A DNA stretch of 64,000 bases from Tetradesmus obliquus (taxonomy: Eukaryota; Chlorophyta; Chlorophyceae; Sphaeropleales; Scenedesmaceae): the NCBI GenBank assembly GCA_030272155.1, contig CP126193.1, forward strand, positions 4,898,001 through 4,962,000, written 5' to 3'. The position numbers were made by a program, and so were the translations under genes. Every line of letters starts with the position of its first letter. Position 1 is the first letter of the stretch. This document shows, in pieces, positions 12,369-24,074 of the stretch. A model generated the notes under the pieces. The model worked only from the letters and a program-made list of their open reading frames with translations. It was not told the origin of the DNA and ran no database searches.

Positions 12369-13209
12369 CTATCTGCCGCGGTGCTCAGCCAGCTGCATGC
12401 TGCTCAGCCTGCTCCTCGAGCAGGTGGTGCCGGATGGCCTGAGACACAGGCCTGCTGGGGCGTTTGTGCGCCACACCTGCAGCGCAATTGCAGCATCAGG
12501 AACAGCATAAATAAAACGAGCACAATGAGGAGAGCTTACGCTGCTGATAAGTTCAGGCATTGCTGTGATGACAATGCTGTGCCAGCAGGACCAGTGTCAA
12601 GTGCGCTCTTGCAGGACAGGTGGATGAGGTCAGCCCAGGATCAGTTACATGGCAATCGGCTCTTACCCACTACACGGTGCACCTCCTGTCCTGCCTTAAC
12701 AAGCACAACTGTAGGCAGAGTGGAGATGCTGAAACTGTCCGCCAGCTCCTGCAAGCAGCAGCAAGCAGTGCACGTGTCTCAGTACAGCATCGCTGCATGT
12801 TACTCAAAGTATCTCTGGAAAGGCAAGATAGCTCACCACTGCGTCCTCCACGTCCACTTTGCAGAACACAACCTGCAACAGCAGCGTCCAGTAAGCAGCA
12901 GCAAGAAAGGCCATGCATGTGCACTCCGTTGGCAACTGCGGCTGCAGAGCTCGTAATCTCGACTTTCAAGTTAACATCATAAGTTGGTGATACCCACCTG
13001 GCTGTATGGGCCTTCAAGAGCTGCAAGCTTCGGTTCAAACAAGTGACATGGGGCACACCTGTTGCCAAGCAGAATCATATGTGTTCATTCAACCCAAAGG
13101 AGCACACATAAGGGATTTCTTCGATAACGCACCACGTGGCTGTGAAGAACAACACCAGCAGCCCACTGCACAGCTCCAGATACTCGCTCGGCGTGTAGAT
13201 GACGCGCAT
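12369..13209 (-). CDS. Small thioredoxin (WCAPC active site)
   Basis: Exons 13133-13209, 12998-13058, 12837-12872, 12667-12748, 12540-12562 and 12369-12476 join to 128 aa. The first two exons give LVLFFTATWCAPCHLFEPKL, with the redox site WCAPC (canonical WCGPC) split by intron 1. VVFCKVDVEDA, FSISTLPTVVLVKAGQEVHRVVG (cis-Pro in TLPT) and GAMPELI follow, giving the order of a complete thioredoxin fold. No transit peptide is seen before the first strand, so a cytosolic or nuclear site is likely (inference). The start ATG opens directly on the fold. Two exons are tiny (36 and 23 nt). The last exon (35 residues, basic and Ser-rich) has no thioredoxin counterpart and is the least certain part. 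The stop lies 102 bp upstream of the RAD17 ATG on the same strand, so its 3' UTR must overlap the RAD17 promoter. Confidence 0.82.
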
Positions 13210-14203
13210 GCATGCAATTGCAGCCCAGAAAGTGCAACACAAACAGTTATTTACTTTTAATGTTCAGCTTGTGTTTCACTTGCCCTCGGTGGGTGTGGCC
13301 CGGCGTGTCTTGCATGCTATGTTATATGCCAACTGCTTGTAACCGCTGGCCAGTGTCAGGGAGGGAGCCCGAGCTGAGCTGCTTGCAGCTTCCTATTTTA
13401 CCAGGTGTCTGTGGTGGCGTATGCCGCATGAACACACCGTGTACCCCCTCTATCTATCTATCAGAGAGGGAGCTATGGCCGAGACCCTGCTACTCCTGTC
13501 TGTTTTTGTAGTTTTGCAACCTTCAAAGACATGGCCATATAATCCGTTTTGATGAGTAAGGTCTGCTTACACTGGATCTGCTCTGCACATGAGCGTTCTT
13601 TGCAGGGATGTCATACACAGCCATGTCATACGCATGCAGCTGTTGTCTTTCGCTTTTAACACAGCGCAAACCTGGTGACAGCAGCTTCAATCCCACCTCA
13701 ATACGTACCCACTTTGGTTACACGCTTCTATGTACAGGCAAGCAGCTGCCAGCTTGGGCAAGCTGTCACACCTCATCCTTCCACTGTACAACACATTTTC
13801 AGTGCCGTTGCACGTGCATGGTTGGCCAACATCACTCCAACAAAGGGCTGAACTTTCCAACGTTATTATGCGATCACACACGCAACCACCATCAGCACAA
13901 TGGTCCCTCTCTTGCTGTATGGAATATGCATATGCAGAGAGTCACACACCATGCCACCGTGAGCCGCTCAACGCCTGCTGTTATAACCAACCTCAACTAC
14001 TGCTTCTCAACAGCGCCACCAACTTTACCATCATTTAAGCATATGAGTGCACAACCACCTATCCTCCTCCATCATCTTGCCTCATTGCACCATGACAGAC
14101 TCCACCCTGAAGCACAGGCCCCAGTCTGCCAGCTGTTGCCACACATGTGCAGCATGTCACCTTCCTTCCTCCAAGCGCATGCTCATCGGCACACCGAGGC
14201 AGC
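13210..14203. other. Intergenic region
   Basis: About 1 kb upstream of the thioredoxin and downstream of the 11-mer repeat protein, both minus strand. TTACA motifs near 13,570 and 13,720 (TGTAA on the minus strand) are candidate poly(A) signals for the latter. Nothing else recognised. Confidence 0.4.
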
Positions 14204-16174
14204 TTAGTAGGAGGCCACGCCTGCGGGTGAGCGCACTGTGGTGCCGCTGGGCAGGGTCACTGGCTTGTTCTTGCCCTGCAGGACAAGCAGAAGTGAGCAG
14301 CAGCAGCAGCAGCAGCAGCAGAGTTAGGAAGTTGGGTGGCGAACAGTTCAAACAGGATTGCTGCGGACCTGCTTGCTGACTGTACCAGCTTTGTACACAG
14401 ATGCAGCAGTGCATGATGCAACTGAGCCCTGCCCAACCCATACATCACGGCCTGCTGGGTCTCGTAGTATCTGTACAAGCCGTGTGGTGACAGCCTTGAT
14501 CTACTGTGACGCCAAGTCATCACCAGCTATGCTTGCTACGCAACACTACACGGCAGCTGGTGGGCCTTCTCATGACCCCGCTAGACACCACCGCCACCCT
14601 CAACATATCGCAATAATCAGCTCAATGTTCTATTAACAGAGATACACCACCCTCACCTTCTGGTAGCCCCTCTCAAAGTCATCGGCGCCCTGCTCCACGC
14701 GCTGTGCTGCGCTGTCAGCAGCCACCCTGCCGGTCTCAGCCGCCACACCAACAGTCTCTGCGCCTGCCTCATACGCGCGTGCGCCAGTCTGCTTGCCTGC
14801 CTCATAGCCGGCACGGCCAGTGGTGGCAGCAGTGTCATATGCAGCGCGGCCCGTCTCTGCTGCAGTGTCGTAGGCAGCGCGGGCTGTGCCGGCGGCGGTG
14901 TCAGCAGCCCTGTAGGCGACATCGCCGGCGCGTGCAGCGGTGGTGGCTGCAAGGGTACAGAGCAGAAAACCGAGTACCACGTCTCAGAGGAGGGCCGGGG
15001 AGCCATGCACAAGATGCCGTGTGCATGTCCATACTTTCAAGACAGCGCACTAGTAGCATTGGTCAGCAATGTGCAGGTGCAGGGCAATGTAGGGCGATGA
15101 TGCACAGCGACACAGTAATGCAATACAAACGAGACACTGCAGCACTGCTGTGCACGTTACCCCTTCCCATAGACAATGCACCATCCACAACCAAAACAGT
15201 CAGCTGATAATACACACATGTGCGAGGCAAGTTGATGCTCTTGGTCGTATACCACCCAGAGACCTAGGTGATGTCCAGCCAGGAGCACAAAGTTGCTTCT
15301 CACGTCTAAAAGACACACCTCCATGAACTATACGTCTGTCATTCAACCATCTTCCCTGGTTGGGCATGCACCTTCTCCTCTCACCTGCAGTGTCATAGGC
15401 CATGGAGGCAGTGCCTGCAGCAGCGCCAGCCACGTTGCCTGCCACATTGGCAGCAGTGCCTGCAGCCTGGCCTGCCACATTGTACGCCGTGCCGGCCACG
15501 TTGCCAGCCACATTGGCAGCAGTGCCAGCAGCCTGGCCCGCCACGTTGTAAGCTGTGCCAGCAGCCTGGCTGGCCACATTCACAGCAGTGCCGGCCACAT
15601 TGCCGGCCACATTGACTGCGGTGCCGGCCACATTGGCTGCGGTGTTGTAGGCTGTGCCGGCGGCATCGGCTGCCAGCTGTGCTGCTGTGGCTGTGTAGGC
15701 GCGGGCACGGCCCAGGGAGAAGCCGAGTGCCTCCAGCACGTTGTTGTACAGGTAGGTGGTGCCGTCCCACATGTTGTGCACGGTGTCCACCTGTGGCGAG
15801 AGCAGCAGGGACAGGGAACAGAGAAGATGAGGCGTGTGCATGGGTGTTGTACTGTAAGCGATGCGGTGCGCACTGCCCCTATAATACCGGTAATGTCGTG
15901 TGAGCGCTAGCAGCCGTTGCATCAGACAACATCATCACAATGAGCACTGCTCGCCCTTGCCAGAAAACTATCATACACGCCTGCACATAGGACGTAGATC
16001 AAGCATAACTCAGCCACAACTAGCATAAAAAGCAGCAGGCTCACCCCGTAGTCCATGACACCGCTGGTTGTGTCCCTGACCACGTCCTTGGCAGCATCAA
16101 AGGCGGGCACAGCGCTGTTGGGGTGGCGCACACTGAAGGTGGACTCGCGCTTGCGCCTTAAAGCGTGCGAGGGA

Positions 16175-16224
<50 letters not shown>

Positions 16225-18580
16225 CAAACAGGTACGAGGTTAGGCCTCTGTTGTAGGCACCATGGCGCATTGCCGCTGCATCAAATGCGCAACTGCTGCA
16301 CCCTACCCTGCGGCTCATAAAACGCACAGCCTCTGTCAAGGCAAGCTTTGTTGGGCAACACCACGAACTCTTGTACCAGACAAGGCAGGCTGCACTCTTT
16401 CCGGCCAGCTTCAGCATGTCAGACCACCTGCCGCACCCACCAACGCTTCATACACACATTAACTCTGCAAGCAATGGACATGCACCTCATGTGTGACACC
16501 CTTCCGCGCCATGTTACCGCCGTACCTGTAGAAGTCGTCGCCCACAAACTCGGGCAGGTAGCTCCACAGCGGCTCCAGCAGGTGGGGCACAGTGCCGAAG
16601 GCCAGGCCATTGCCGGCGCGCAGGAAGTTGGGCAGGCTGGGCAGGTTGTGCCACTTCACCGCCACCAGCTCCACCTGGCAGGCAGGAGCGGATAATAAGC
16701 ACGTGTGCGCATGTGAGTTGGGACGCAAATGCATGTTTGCAGGGCAGCAACCGCCTAATGCCAGGCATCACGGTGTGGTTGAGAGCGGTGAGCTGGACAG
16801 CTTTGTTGCTGTCAATGCACGGATATCACCAGCACCTACCGTTCAACCAGCAACGTAGCAGGAAGCACCCTGTCGGCCGCCACCACTAACAAGCAGCAAT
16901 ACTGCGTGTTTTAACTTGAAGCAGCACACCGCCCAGCACATGCACACTCACCAGGCCTGTGTCCAGGTCGCCGTTGACGCCGATGCTGATGGTGCTGCGC
17001 ACGGGGATGGACTCCGGCAGCAGCAGCGTGGCGGGCAGCAGGATGGTGCGGCGAGGGTACACCAGCAGAGTGCCGCTGACCTCCACCAGGTGGCTGTTCA
17101 TGCCCACGCTGCGCACCTGCAGCAGGCGGAGTGCATTTGGCGTACAAGCAGCAAGATACATCAACCGAGTGTACACGCAGAGAGAGCCCAGGGGGCGCTG
17201 CAAGACTCAGAGAACAGACCATACTCGTGATGGTCGCCGACGCACGCATGGACAAGGGTGTGATTGCCACAGCATGAACATGTCATGCACAGCAGCCACA
17301 GCCACACGCTCATACAGATCCTCAGCACATAGGCCGCTGGCAGCACCTGGAGCACTGAACGCACAGCGTTCACACACCATCGCACAGATCCCCCGCCCCA
17401 CATCTCCCCCACAGCCCCGCCACCTCATTGAGCTCCGACTCCCAACACCATGGCATGAACCCACCTGCACCAGGGAGGGCACGAAGCGCTGCCTGGCGAT
17501 GAACTTGAAGAGGTAGGCGCTCACGCGCACGCTGCCCTTGCGGGACAGCAGGAAGGGAGGTGCGTCCCACACCACGTGCTTGGACAGCACAGGCATGGGG
17601 GCGCAGTGCTCGCTCATGGTGCGGGCCTCAAACAGGCTGCAAGGCGTTGTGGAGTGGGTGGCAGCAGGTACAGGCGGATGGGAACAGGACAGGTGCAGCA
17701 GCGGGGCAGGGTGAGAACGTGAGCGGGCAGCTTGCGCATTGGTGCGGGCCTCGAAGAGGCTGCAGGGTGGTGATGTGATGCAGGGGGCTGCGCAGGCCAG
17801 GTGGGAAACGGCAGATTGCAGGACAGGTGGCAGATGGCGCAGCAGCACGGGAGAGTGAGGATGTGAGCGGGTAGGGTGCTGCTGCACAGAGTGAGATGAC
17901 TTGCCGACTGGCGATCGAAGCAATGCACAGGGACCAACTGTTCTAATCAGCAGGACAGGCAGGGGAATAGGGGAATAAGGCAAACGCGTCGCTTTGTGAG
18001 CAGTGCAGCGTGCCGTACTTGCATGCAGCGTCAGACAAAGCGGGGAGTAGACACCTATGGCTTGTGAGCCCACAGAGGCTGTGCAGGGCAATGCAGCTGG
18101 CCAGCTGTACAGGGGTAGGCTGACAATGCGCGTCCTGTGCGGCCAGCCAGTCACTCACGCGAGCACATTGCTGACCACCCTGGCCACACCAGAGGGCCAT
18201 TGGCCTGGGATGAAGGTCTGGGCACCAGTGGCAGCCACTGCAGCAGCAGGCAGCAGCAGCACGCAGCAACAGCAGGAACAGGCGATCAGCGGTGCTTGCA
18301 GGAAGGCTCTGTGGCCTGACTTGGCCAGGAGGCAGGACATGCTGAGAAGTGAGCAATCGGGTGTGGCCAATTGAAAGGCATTTCAGGTGTTTGAAGTGCA
18401 AGGCATCAGGAAGAAGATACCAGGGTGCTGTACATTCATGCACGCGGCAGACCGCCAAGCAGCAGACACAGCCGGTCCGCTGCGACAGCAGCACTCACTG
18501 TTCTCTGCCTCGAGGTACTTGGCCTCCGTCTGAGCCACACGGGGCCTGACGACATGGTCGATGAGACCAGTGGCAGACAT
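14204..18580 (-). CDS. Unknown protein with C-terminal 11-mer amphipathic (LEA/perilipin-like) repeats
   Basis: Exons 18499-18580, 18159-18237, 17465-17636, 16952-17116, 16526-16674, 16045-16156, 15385-15790, 14657-14946 and 14204-14275 join to 508 aa, all phases agreeing. The first 280 or so residues look globular (for example SRKGSVRVSAYLFKFIARQR, VEVSGTLLVYPRRTILLP, VELVAVKWHNLPSLPNFLR). I do not recognise a named domain; the strand pattern and Trp-His could fit an NTF2/SnoaL-like fold, which is weak inference. From about residue 335 the sequence becomes repeats of an 11-residue unit such as NVAGQAAGTAA or NVAGNVAGTAY, at least six in a row. Then AAYDTAAETGR-type units follow and a short tail ending VRSPAGVASY. 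Such 11-mers form long amphipathic helices in group 3 LEA proteins and in lipid-droplet perilipin/synuclein-type proteins, so membrane, droplet or desiccation protection is plausible. No signal peptide is seen. Confidence 0.8.
15385..15790 (-). repeat. 33-bp periodic coding repeat (11-residue units)
   Basis: Exon 7 of the preceding gene. After MWDGTTYLYNNVLEALG the DNA repeats with a 33-bp period, encoding [N/S]VA[G/S][N/Q][V/A]AGTA[A/V/Y]. The nucleotide copies are very alike, which points to recent unequal exchange. Confidence 0.85.
16177..16220. repeat. (CAG)n microsatellite, CTG on the sense strand, before a splice acceptor
   Basis: About 14 units; on the gene's strand it reads CTG and ends about 20 bases before the acceptor of exon 6 (16156). 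Confidence 0.9.
17617..17770 (-). repeat. Tandem intron duplication copying an exon edge
   Basis: The start of exon 3 (LFEARTM, exon start 17636) recurs as LFEART with a CTGCAG acceptor about 121 bp upstream inside the intron (around 17,738-17,766). The flanking GGACAGG and GTGAGCGGG segments are also duplicated. Confidence 0.8.
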
Positions 18581-19265
18581 GATGCTCTGCTACGACGAGA
18601 TCTGGGATGCTAGCAGCCTCGAGTGTCGCACAAGGTCAAAACGCACGAGGGCTGGGAGTTGGCAGAGCACTGATAAGCAGCAGAAGACGCAGGTGTAGTT
18701 GATCAAAGGAAAGCAGCAGATACCAGGCAGCGTTGGCGTATATGTAGATGCGTGGAGGTTGATGACGGGGAATGCCCACATGAGGCCGAGTGACGGCACT
18801 ACATCGGAACGGCAGTTGTAGCCGGGCGAAAGCGTTACGTGAGCGTTCAACGCCTGCAATAATTTGCTCCTGAAATCTGTGGAAAAAATCGGTTTGACTT
18901 TTGCTGCTGCACATATCACTGATACCGAGGTGTGTCGTACAACACCGTCGTCGGATCATCATCGTCACATGCCAAGCCTGCGCAGGCACACACCACCGGG
19001 AATGTTACCGACCGAGGCAGCAACATCTTAAGCACGAGCACCTTACGAAAAACTCATTTATTGTTATAGCACGATGTGGACATGCCCCACACCACTTGCA
19101 TGCCACATCAGCTCGATAGGGTGATACCCAAGCTGCGCCAAGATCCTCTGAATCTAGCAACAGCTGGAATAAGACAACTAAACATCTGCTCCAGATCAGT
19201 TATTCAAAAGACACTGGCTGTACAATCAGTGCCTTGACAGTACAGGCAGTACAACCAGTGACTTG

Positions 19266-19336
19266 CTTTTGGCAGGCATGAAATGCTCTTGTGCTGCTCA
19301 GCTGAGCAGCACAAGCACAGGATGCCTGCCAAAAGC
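19266..19336. repeat. Long imperfect hairpin (inverted repeat)
   Basis: Two arms of about 35 bases share CTTTTGGCAGGCAT at the ends and TTGTGCTGCTCA near the centre, in opposite orientation, with a perfect 18-bp palindrome (GCTGCTCAGCTGAGCAGC) at the middle. A small internal bulge lies about 14-22 bases from each end. Could be a small-RNA hairpin or a minimal foldback element. Confidence 0.8.
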
Positions 19337-20440
19337 TGTGAAACTTCGCGTGGGGAGCTCCTTGCAAGTACACCCTCGCATCAAACCACAGAAGGCTGGA
19401 TGTGTGTGACACTGGAATGCGGGTAACACAGTACGCACCACACACCACGCATCAAGCACACCGCTGCACTCAGCCACCCCGGTGCAGCCACAACCCATGT
19501 TCAGCACCGCCTTTCATTCCCCCTGGCACAATGAACTGGCTGCAAGCCTCAAAGTTCTCACGCTGAGCAAACAACACACCATGCAAGCCTTGCTTAGTGT
19601 CAGTGTACAGCAATTCAAAACTCCCTGTAGCACCCTGTTTGGACAACAGCATCACGACTAGTATGTTGGCGCACAACAGCTGGTAGTGCAGCTGCCGGTA
19701 CCCAATCACCATGTCACTTTGATTTAGAGATCAAAGCGCGTATGCTCAAGCTGCAAGCTGGCCGCAGTGTAACCTGTTTCTATGCATTCCCATTCCCAAC
19801 CAAACAGATTACATGCACGAAACCAGTACAAACACTGCTGTTGCCAAGCGTGTGTAACAAGCATGTGTCAGAACAGCACATTTACACTTTCTGATGCTTC
19901 AGCACTACCCCTTCACATACGGAAGCAACAGATAGCACGAGAATGTCGCTTGCAGGCAGCGCTGAGCAACACACACACCCAAAACACAACAAAACCCACT
20001 AACACCCACCACCAGCAGCCACCAACACGTCATCACAGCAGCTACAGCAGCCCACCACTTGCCAGCTATCGCACAACCTGCATGTGCGACACATGACAAG
20101 CAGCTGCTAGCTGAGCCAGCGCCCACACTCCCTTGGCAGTGTACGAGTGAATCAAAGCAACCCCCAGAGCCAAACACCACCAACACCACACCTGCACACT
20201 GCACACCTGTGTGTGCAGGCATGCTTGCAAGCACATGCAGAGCTACTAGTGGTGCCGCTGATAGCCAGCAAAGCTAGGTGTCTGCTGCTGGGAGCATTGC
20301 TCTTGCTGCTGCTGCTGCTGCTGCATGAGCGGCAACAGATGTAGGCAGAGGCACTGCTAGCACTGGGCTGCTGCATGCCACTTCTTTTTGAGTCCTGCAA
20401 GCACACTCTTACATCCCACACCCACTCACATCCCACAGCC

Positions 20441-20712
20441 TGCATCCTATGCCTGCCTGGCGCAGCTGCCTGCGCACAAAGCCAGGCAGCACGCACAGAG
20501 CCAGGCAGCACATGCGGCCTTAGCCCGCTGCACACCCACATACACCTGAACACAACACACGAAAGTCTGACAGTCGGCAATCCCACACCCACTCACCAGC
20601 GCCTGCGTCTTATGCCTGCCTGGCACAGCTGCCTGCGCACAGAGCCAGGCAGCACATGCCAGCTGCCAGCTGCACACCCACATACACCTGGACACAACAC
20701 ACGACAGTCTAC
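20441..20712. repeat. Tandem duplication of about 160 bp
   Basis: The segment with TATGCCTGCCTGGC, AGCCAGGCAGCAC and GCACACCCACATACACCTG (from about 20,441) recurs from about 20,605 in the same orientation with scattered differences. No coding potential is evident. Confidence 0.75.
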
Positions 20713-23040
20713 CCTCTGATACACACAGCCCTACACACAGACACCTGCCTATTCCTTTGCACACACATGACACTGGTATGGTACAGCGAGTCCTGATGGG
20801 CTGGAGCCCTCAGAAAAGAACTCAACACTCACAGCCTGCCTTGCATACAGCCTGCCTTGCATGGACCAAGCACTGTCGAGCATGTGCTGGTACGCTCATG
20901 CATATGCCAGCATGCAGCACTGCAGATGCACACAAGCTCAACACCTACCCAGCTGAGCTGGGCATGTGACTGTACGCTCACGCGCACATACCCAGTTGAG
21001 CCGGGCTTGCACCTGTATAGCATCTGTTATCCGCTTGCAAGCAAGCGAAATTGCACATGACAGCAAGCACGTTCACACGCATAGCCCGTGGGCATAACTC
21101 ACACGTGCAGTTTAGCGCGCTCATGTAGCATAGCATGCGTTGCTCTCACGTCGCATAGCATGCCATGCGGTGGCATAGCATCTGGTCTGACCATCTGGGT
21201 TGGCCAGACCAGCAGTGCAGATACACACAGGGCAACAGCACTCAATGCACATTGCTGCCTGCATGGGTAAACGAGCAAGCTACCTGCCGGCAGCACTGTT
21301 TTGCAGCAGTGGCAGCCAGGCGTCATGGCTTGCAAGCAGATGCACAGCCCTGTAAGGCGTGCAGCACTAGCATGTAGAAAGACAACGGAGCAAAACTCCA
21401 CATGCAAACACGCCCATGCAGCCTCGTGTCACGCTCTGCGCGGAAGCGTGCATGCTAATAAACAAACAAGGAACAAGATGAGCTGGCACAGCCAACCTAG
21501 CTAGGACGCCAAACAATTGCTAGAACAGCAAGGCAAGCAAGCCAAAAACACAAGCAGAAGCAGCACACAACCAGCTCCTGTCAGAGCAAGTGCCAGCAGA
21601 GCACTATGTGTATGTCTGAACCTTTTGACCTGTAGCAGGTGTACGCATCTGTAACAATGACATGTCAGCAGTACTGCATGCAGTTGAACGCTCAACACAA
21701 GCAGCACAGGTCACGCTGCCGCCACCAAGTCCATGCACCCGACACACTGGCACAAACAGCAGACAGCAGATGCAGCCCAAGCTGATAGCTGGTGAGCAGC
21801 ACAAGCCCAGGCCAGTGTGATATCCTGTGTCTGTGAGCAAGCATCAGGTCTCAGCACGTGTTGAGTTGAGGAATGCTCTGCAAAAACAGCAAGCACATCA
21901 GCAGCCAAGCAGAAGACCCTGAGCAGGACATAGGAGCAGCCGAAGGCTAATGCATGCAGCTTGCACCCTGAAATCGCAACCGCACAGCAAGAATGGAACA
22001 AAAGCAGACTATTACGCGACATTTGCTGCTGCAAACACAGCACAGACAGCACAATGTATGCTGAGCGTGGATGCACGCAATATATGCCACGAAGGGTTGG
22101 CGACACGCGGCAAGGCCTGTCTGTAGTGTACTGGAACTGGTAAAAGAGGCAGACGATCTGCTAAGCAAGCACCAGTGCAGCAAACCCTGGCAAGGCAGAT
22201 GCATTCAAGGAACACGGTGGTGTGCACAAGCAGGCTCCACATGACCCATCATGTCGCCGAACCAAACATAGAGGACAGCCGCATGCAGCATACGGCACTC
22301 TATCCTAAAAACATGCGTTGCAGTCAAAGCTGCTGTAAGTGCCCGGCTGCGCTTTGCTGTAGTAACAACAGCATGATGGACTTCAGTAAGCGATGCTCTA
22401 AGCATTGCCTTACTGCACATCAGGCGCTATACATCAGGGTGCAAAAGCTTCTGCCACGCACACCATCATACATGCCTGCACACATCTCCATCCAGCTCAG
22501 GCAGCCATCGGCACTGGCTGAAAACCGTCATGTCCCCAACATCTACAGCTGTCCTCTGACACAGGTGCAGCAGGTGTAGCAGCTGCCGAAGCAACAACGT
22601 CCGCCGTCAAGAAGACCACCATGCGCCGCCGCCGCACCTCCTCACACCACGTGCATTGCCGTCCACCGCCTGCACGACTCCGATCACACTTCGCATGCCA
22701 TACTGCGACTTGCTCTTGCCGCGACGTCAAATAGGACACCACGTAAAGTAACACTAACGCATGCAGTTGGCCTCAACCACATGCATGAGTGCCTGCCCCT
22801 CTCATGCAACCAATGACACTGACTGGACATCAACCGACACCGAGCCATCTACACCATCGCTAGAAATCGGCCCATCCTCTGTAAAATATGCACACCACCC
22901 GCATTGCCGGTCCACCATTGTGCACACTAACATCCGCCCTTTGCGCACTCCTCCCAACGCCACTTTCGCGCCGCACTGCGGCCTGCTCTGGCCATCAGGC
23001 AAAGTAAGCCATTACGCAAAGCCAGACATCAAGCCAGGCA

Positions 23041-24038
23041 TCACGTGAAGTAGGACATGCAGCGCTCCTCCACAGTGTCCATGAGCGCCTGCACCACGGC
23101 GCGCCCGCTGCAGCCTTTGCGTGCCGCCACCAGCAGCCTATCGTTGATGCGCTGCCTGCAGCCAGGGTAGGCTGACAGCTTGGGGTAGCGCGCGCGGGCC
23201 AGCAGCTCCACGCCATGCGGCTGCCTTATCATTTGAAAGGTGGCAGAGGAAACCAGGCAGGCAGAGAGGAATGGATGAGTGAGGGACGGATGCTGGACTC
23301 AAGAGACCGCTGCTGTGGTATTGTTGCCAAGCCATGCTGAAGGAGCATGTGTGCTTCAACTGTGCAGCTGCTGAACAAGAGCATGGCTATAAGCCAGTCA
23401 CTGTGCAGGTGTTGATGCTGATGCATGGCTGACAGCTTGGAACAGCCTCTACACAAACCATGCAAGACAACACTCAAGCATCGTCAGCTCACCAGTTGCG
23501 GTTGACCCACGCCTGCAGCGCAGGGGGTGAGCGCCGTGTCAGGAAGCACTCGCCGCCCCACATGTCTCCAACCGACTCACAGTCCAGCTGCAGGTGGCTG
23601 GCAACGAGCATGGGCTGAGCAGCAGCAGTCACCATGTGTGGCGCGCGCAGCAGCAGGCGGCTGGTAGTGGCCAGCAACAGCCGGCCGGAGACTGGCGGCA
23701 CCGTCAGTGCAAACTCGGGGCGCAGCTGGTCCAGCGCTGCACGCAGTGACAGCAAACGCAGACAAAGCAGCAGACTTGATGTAAACACAACTTGGTATGT
23801 AGGCGCAACATTCAGCAGCATGAGAAACCACGTCGCGCCGTTCCAGAGCATGCATGTCACAGCCAGCCATGCTGTCAGGCGGCTTCTTGCAGGAACTCAT
23901 TGGGACACAAGCACATCATTCTATAAGCAGCCCACCTGTGTCCAGCAGCTGCAGCACCCACTCCTCGCACACCACGCTGATGGGCCGGCTGTCCTCATCA
24001 ACAGCGGCAGCAGCAGCTGCAGCAACCTCCTGCTCCGC

Positions 24039-24074
<36 letters not shown>

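Larger units (their letters stand above)
18581..23040. other. Gene-poor stretch
   Basis: About 4.5 kb with no coding exon I can support. It holds the promoter of the 11-mer protein at its left end, a long hairpin at 19266-19336, a tandem duplication at 20441-20712 and many CACA/GCACACC-type simple stretches. Two stretches with shared short motifs (CACCACxxGCATTGCCG, then TGCGxCxTGCTCT) at about 22,620-22,740 and 22,890-23,000 look like an old diverged duplication. It could hide a non-coding RNA or a very short gene. Confidence 0.45.

Noticed and set aside
11209-12510. 433-codon open frame on the + strand over RAD17
   Set aside because: Low-complexity shadow of Ala/Gln/Asp-rich RAD17 exons; crosses real introns without family resemblance.
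15293-15910. Open frame on the + strand over the 11-mer repeat exon
   Set aside because: Antisense of a 33-bp repeat; it stays open because the repeat period is a multiple of three.
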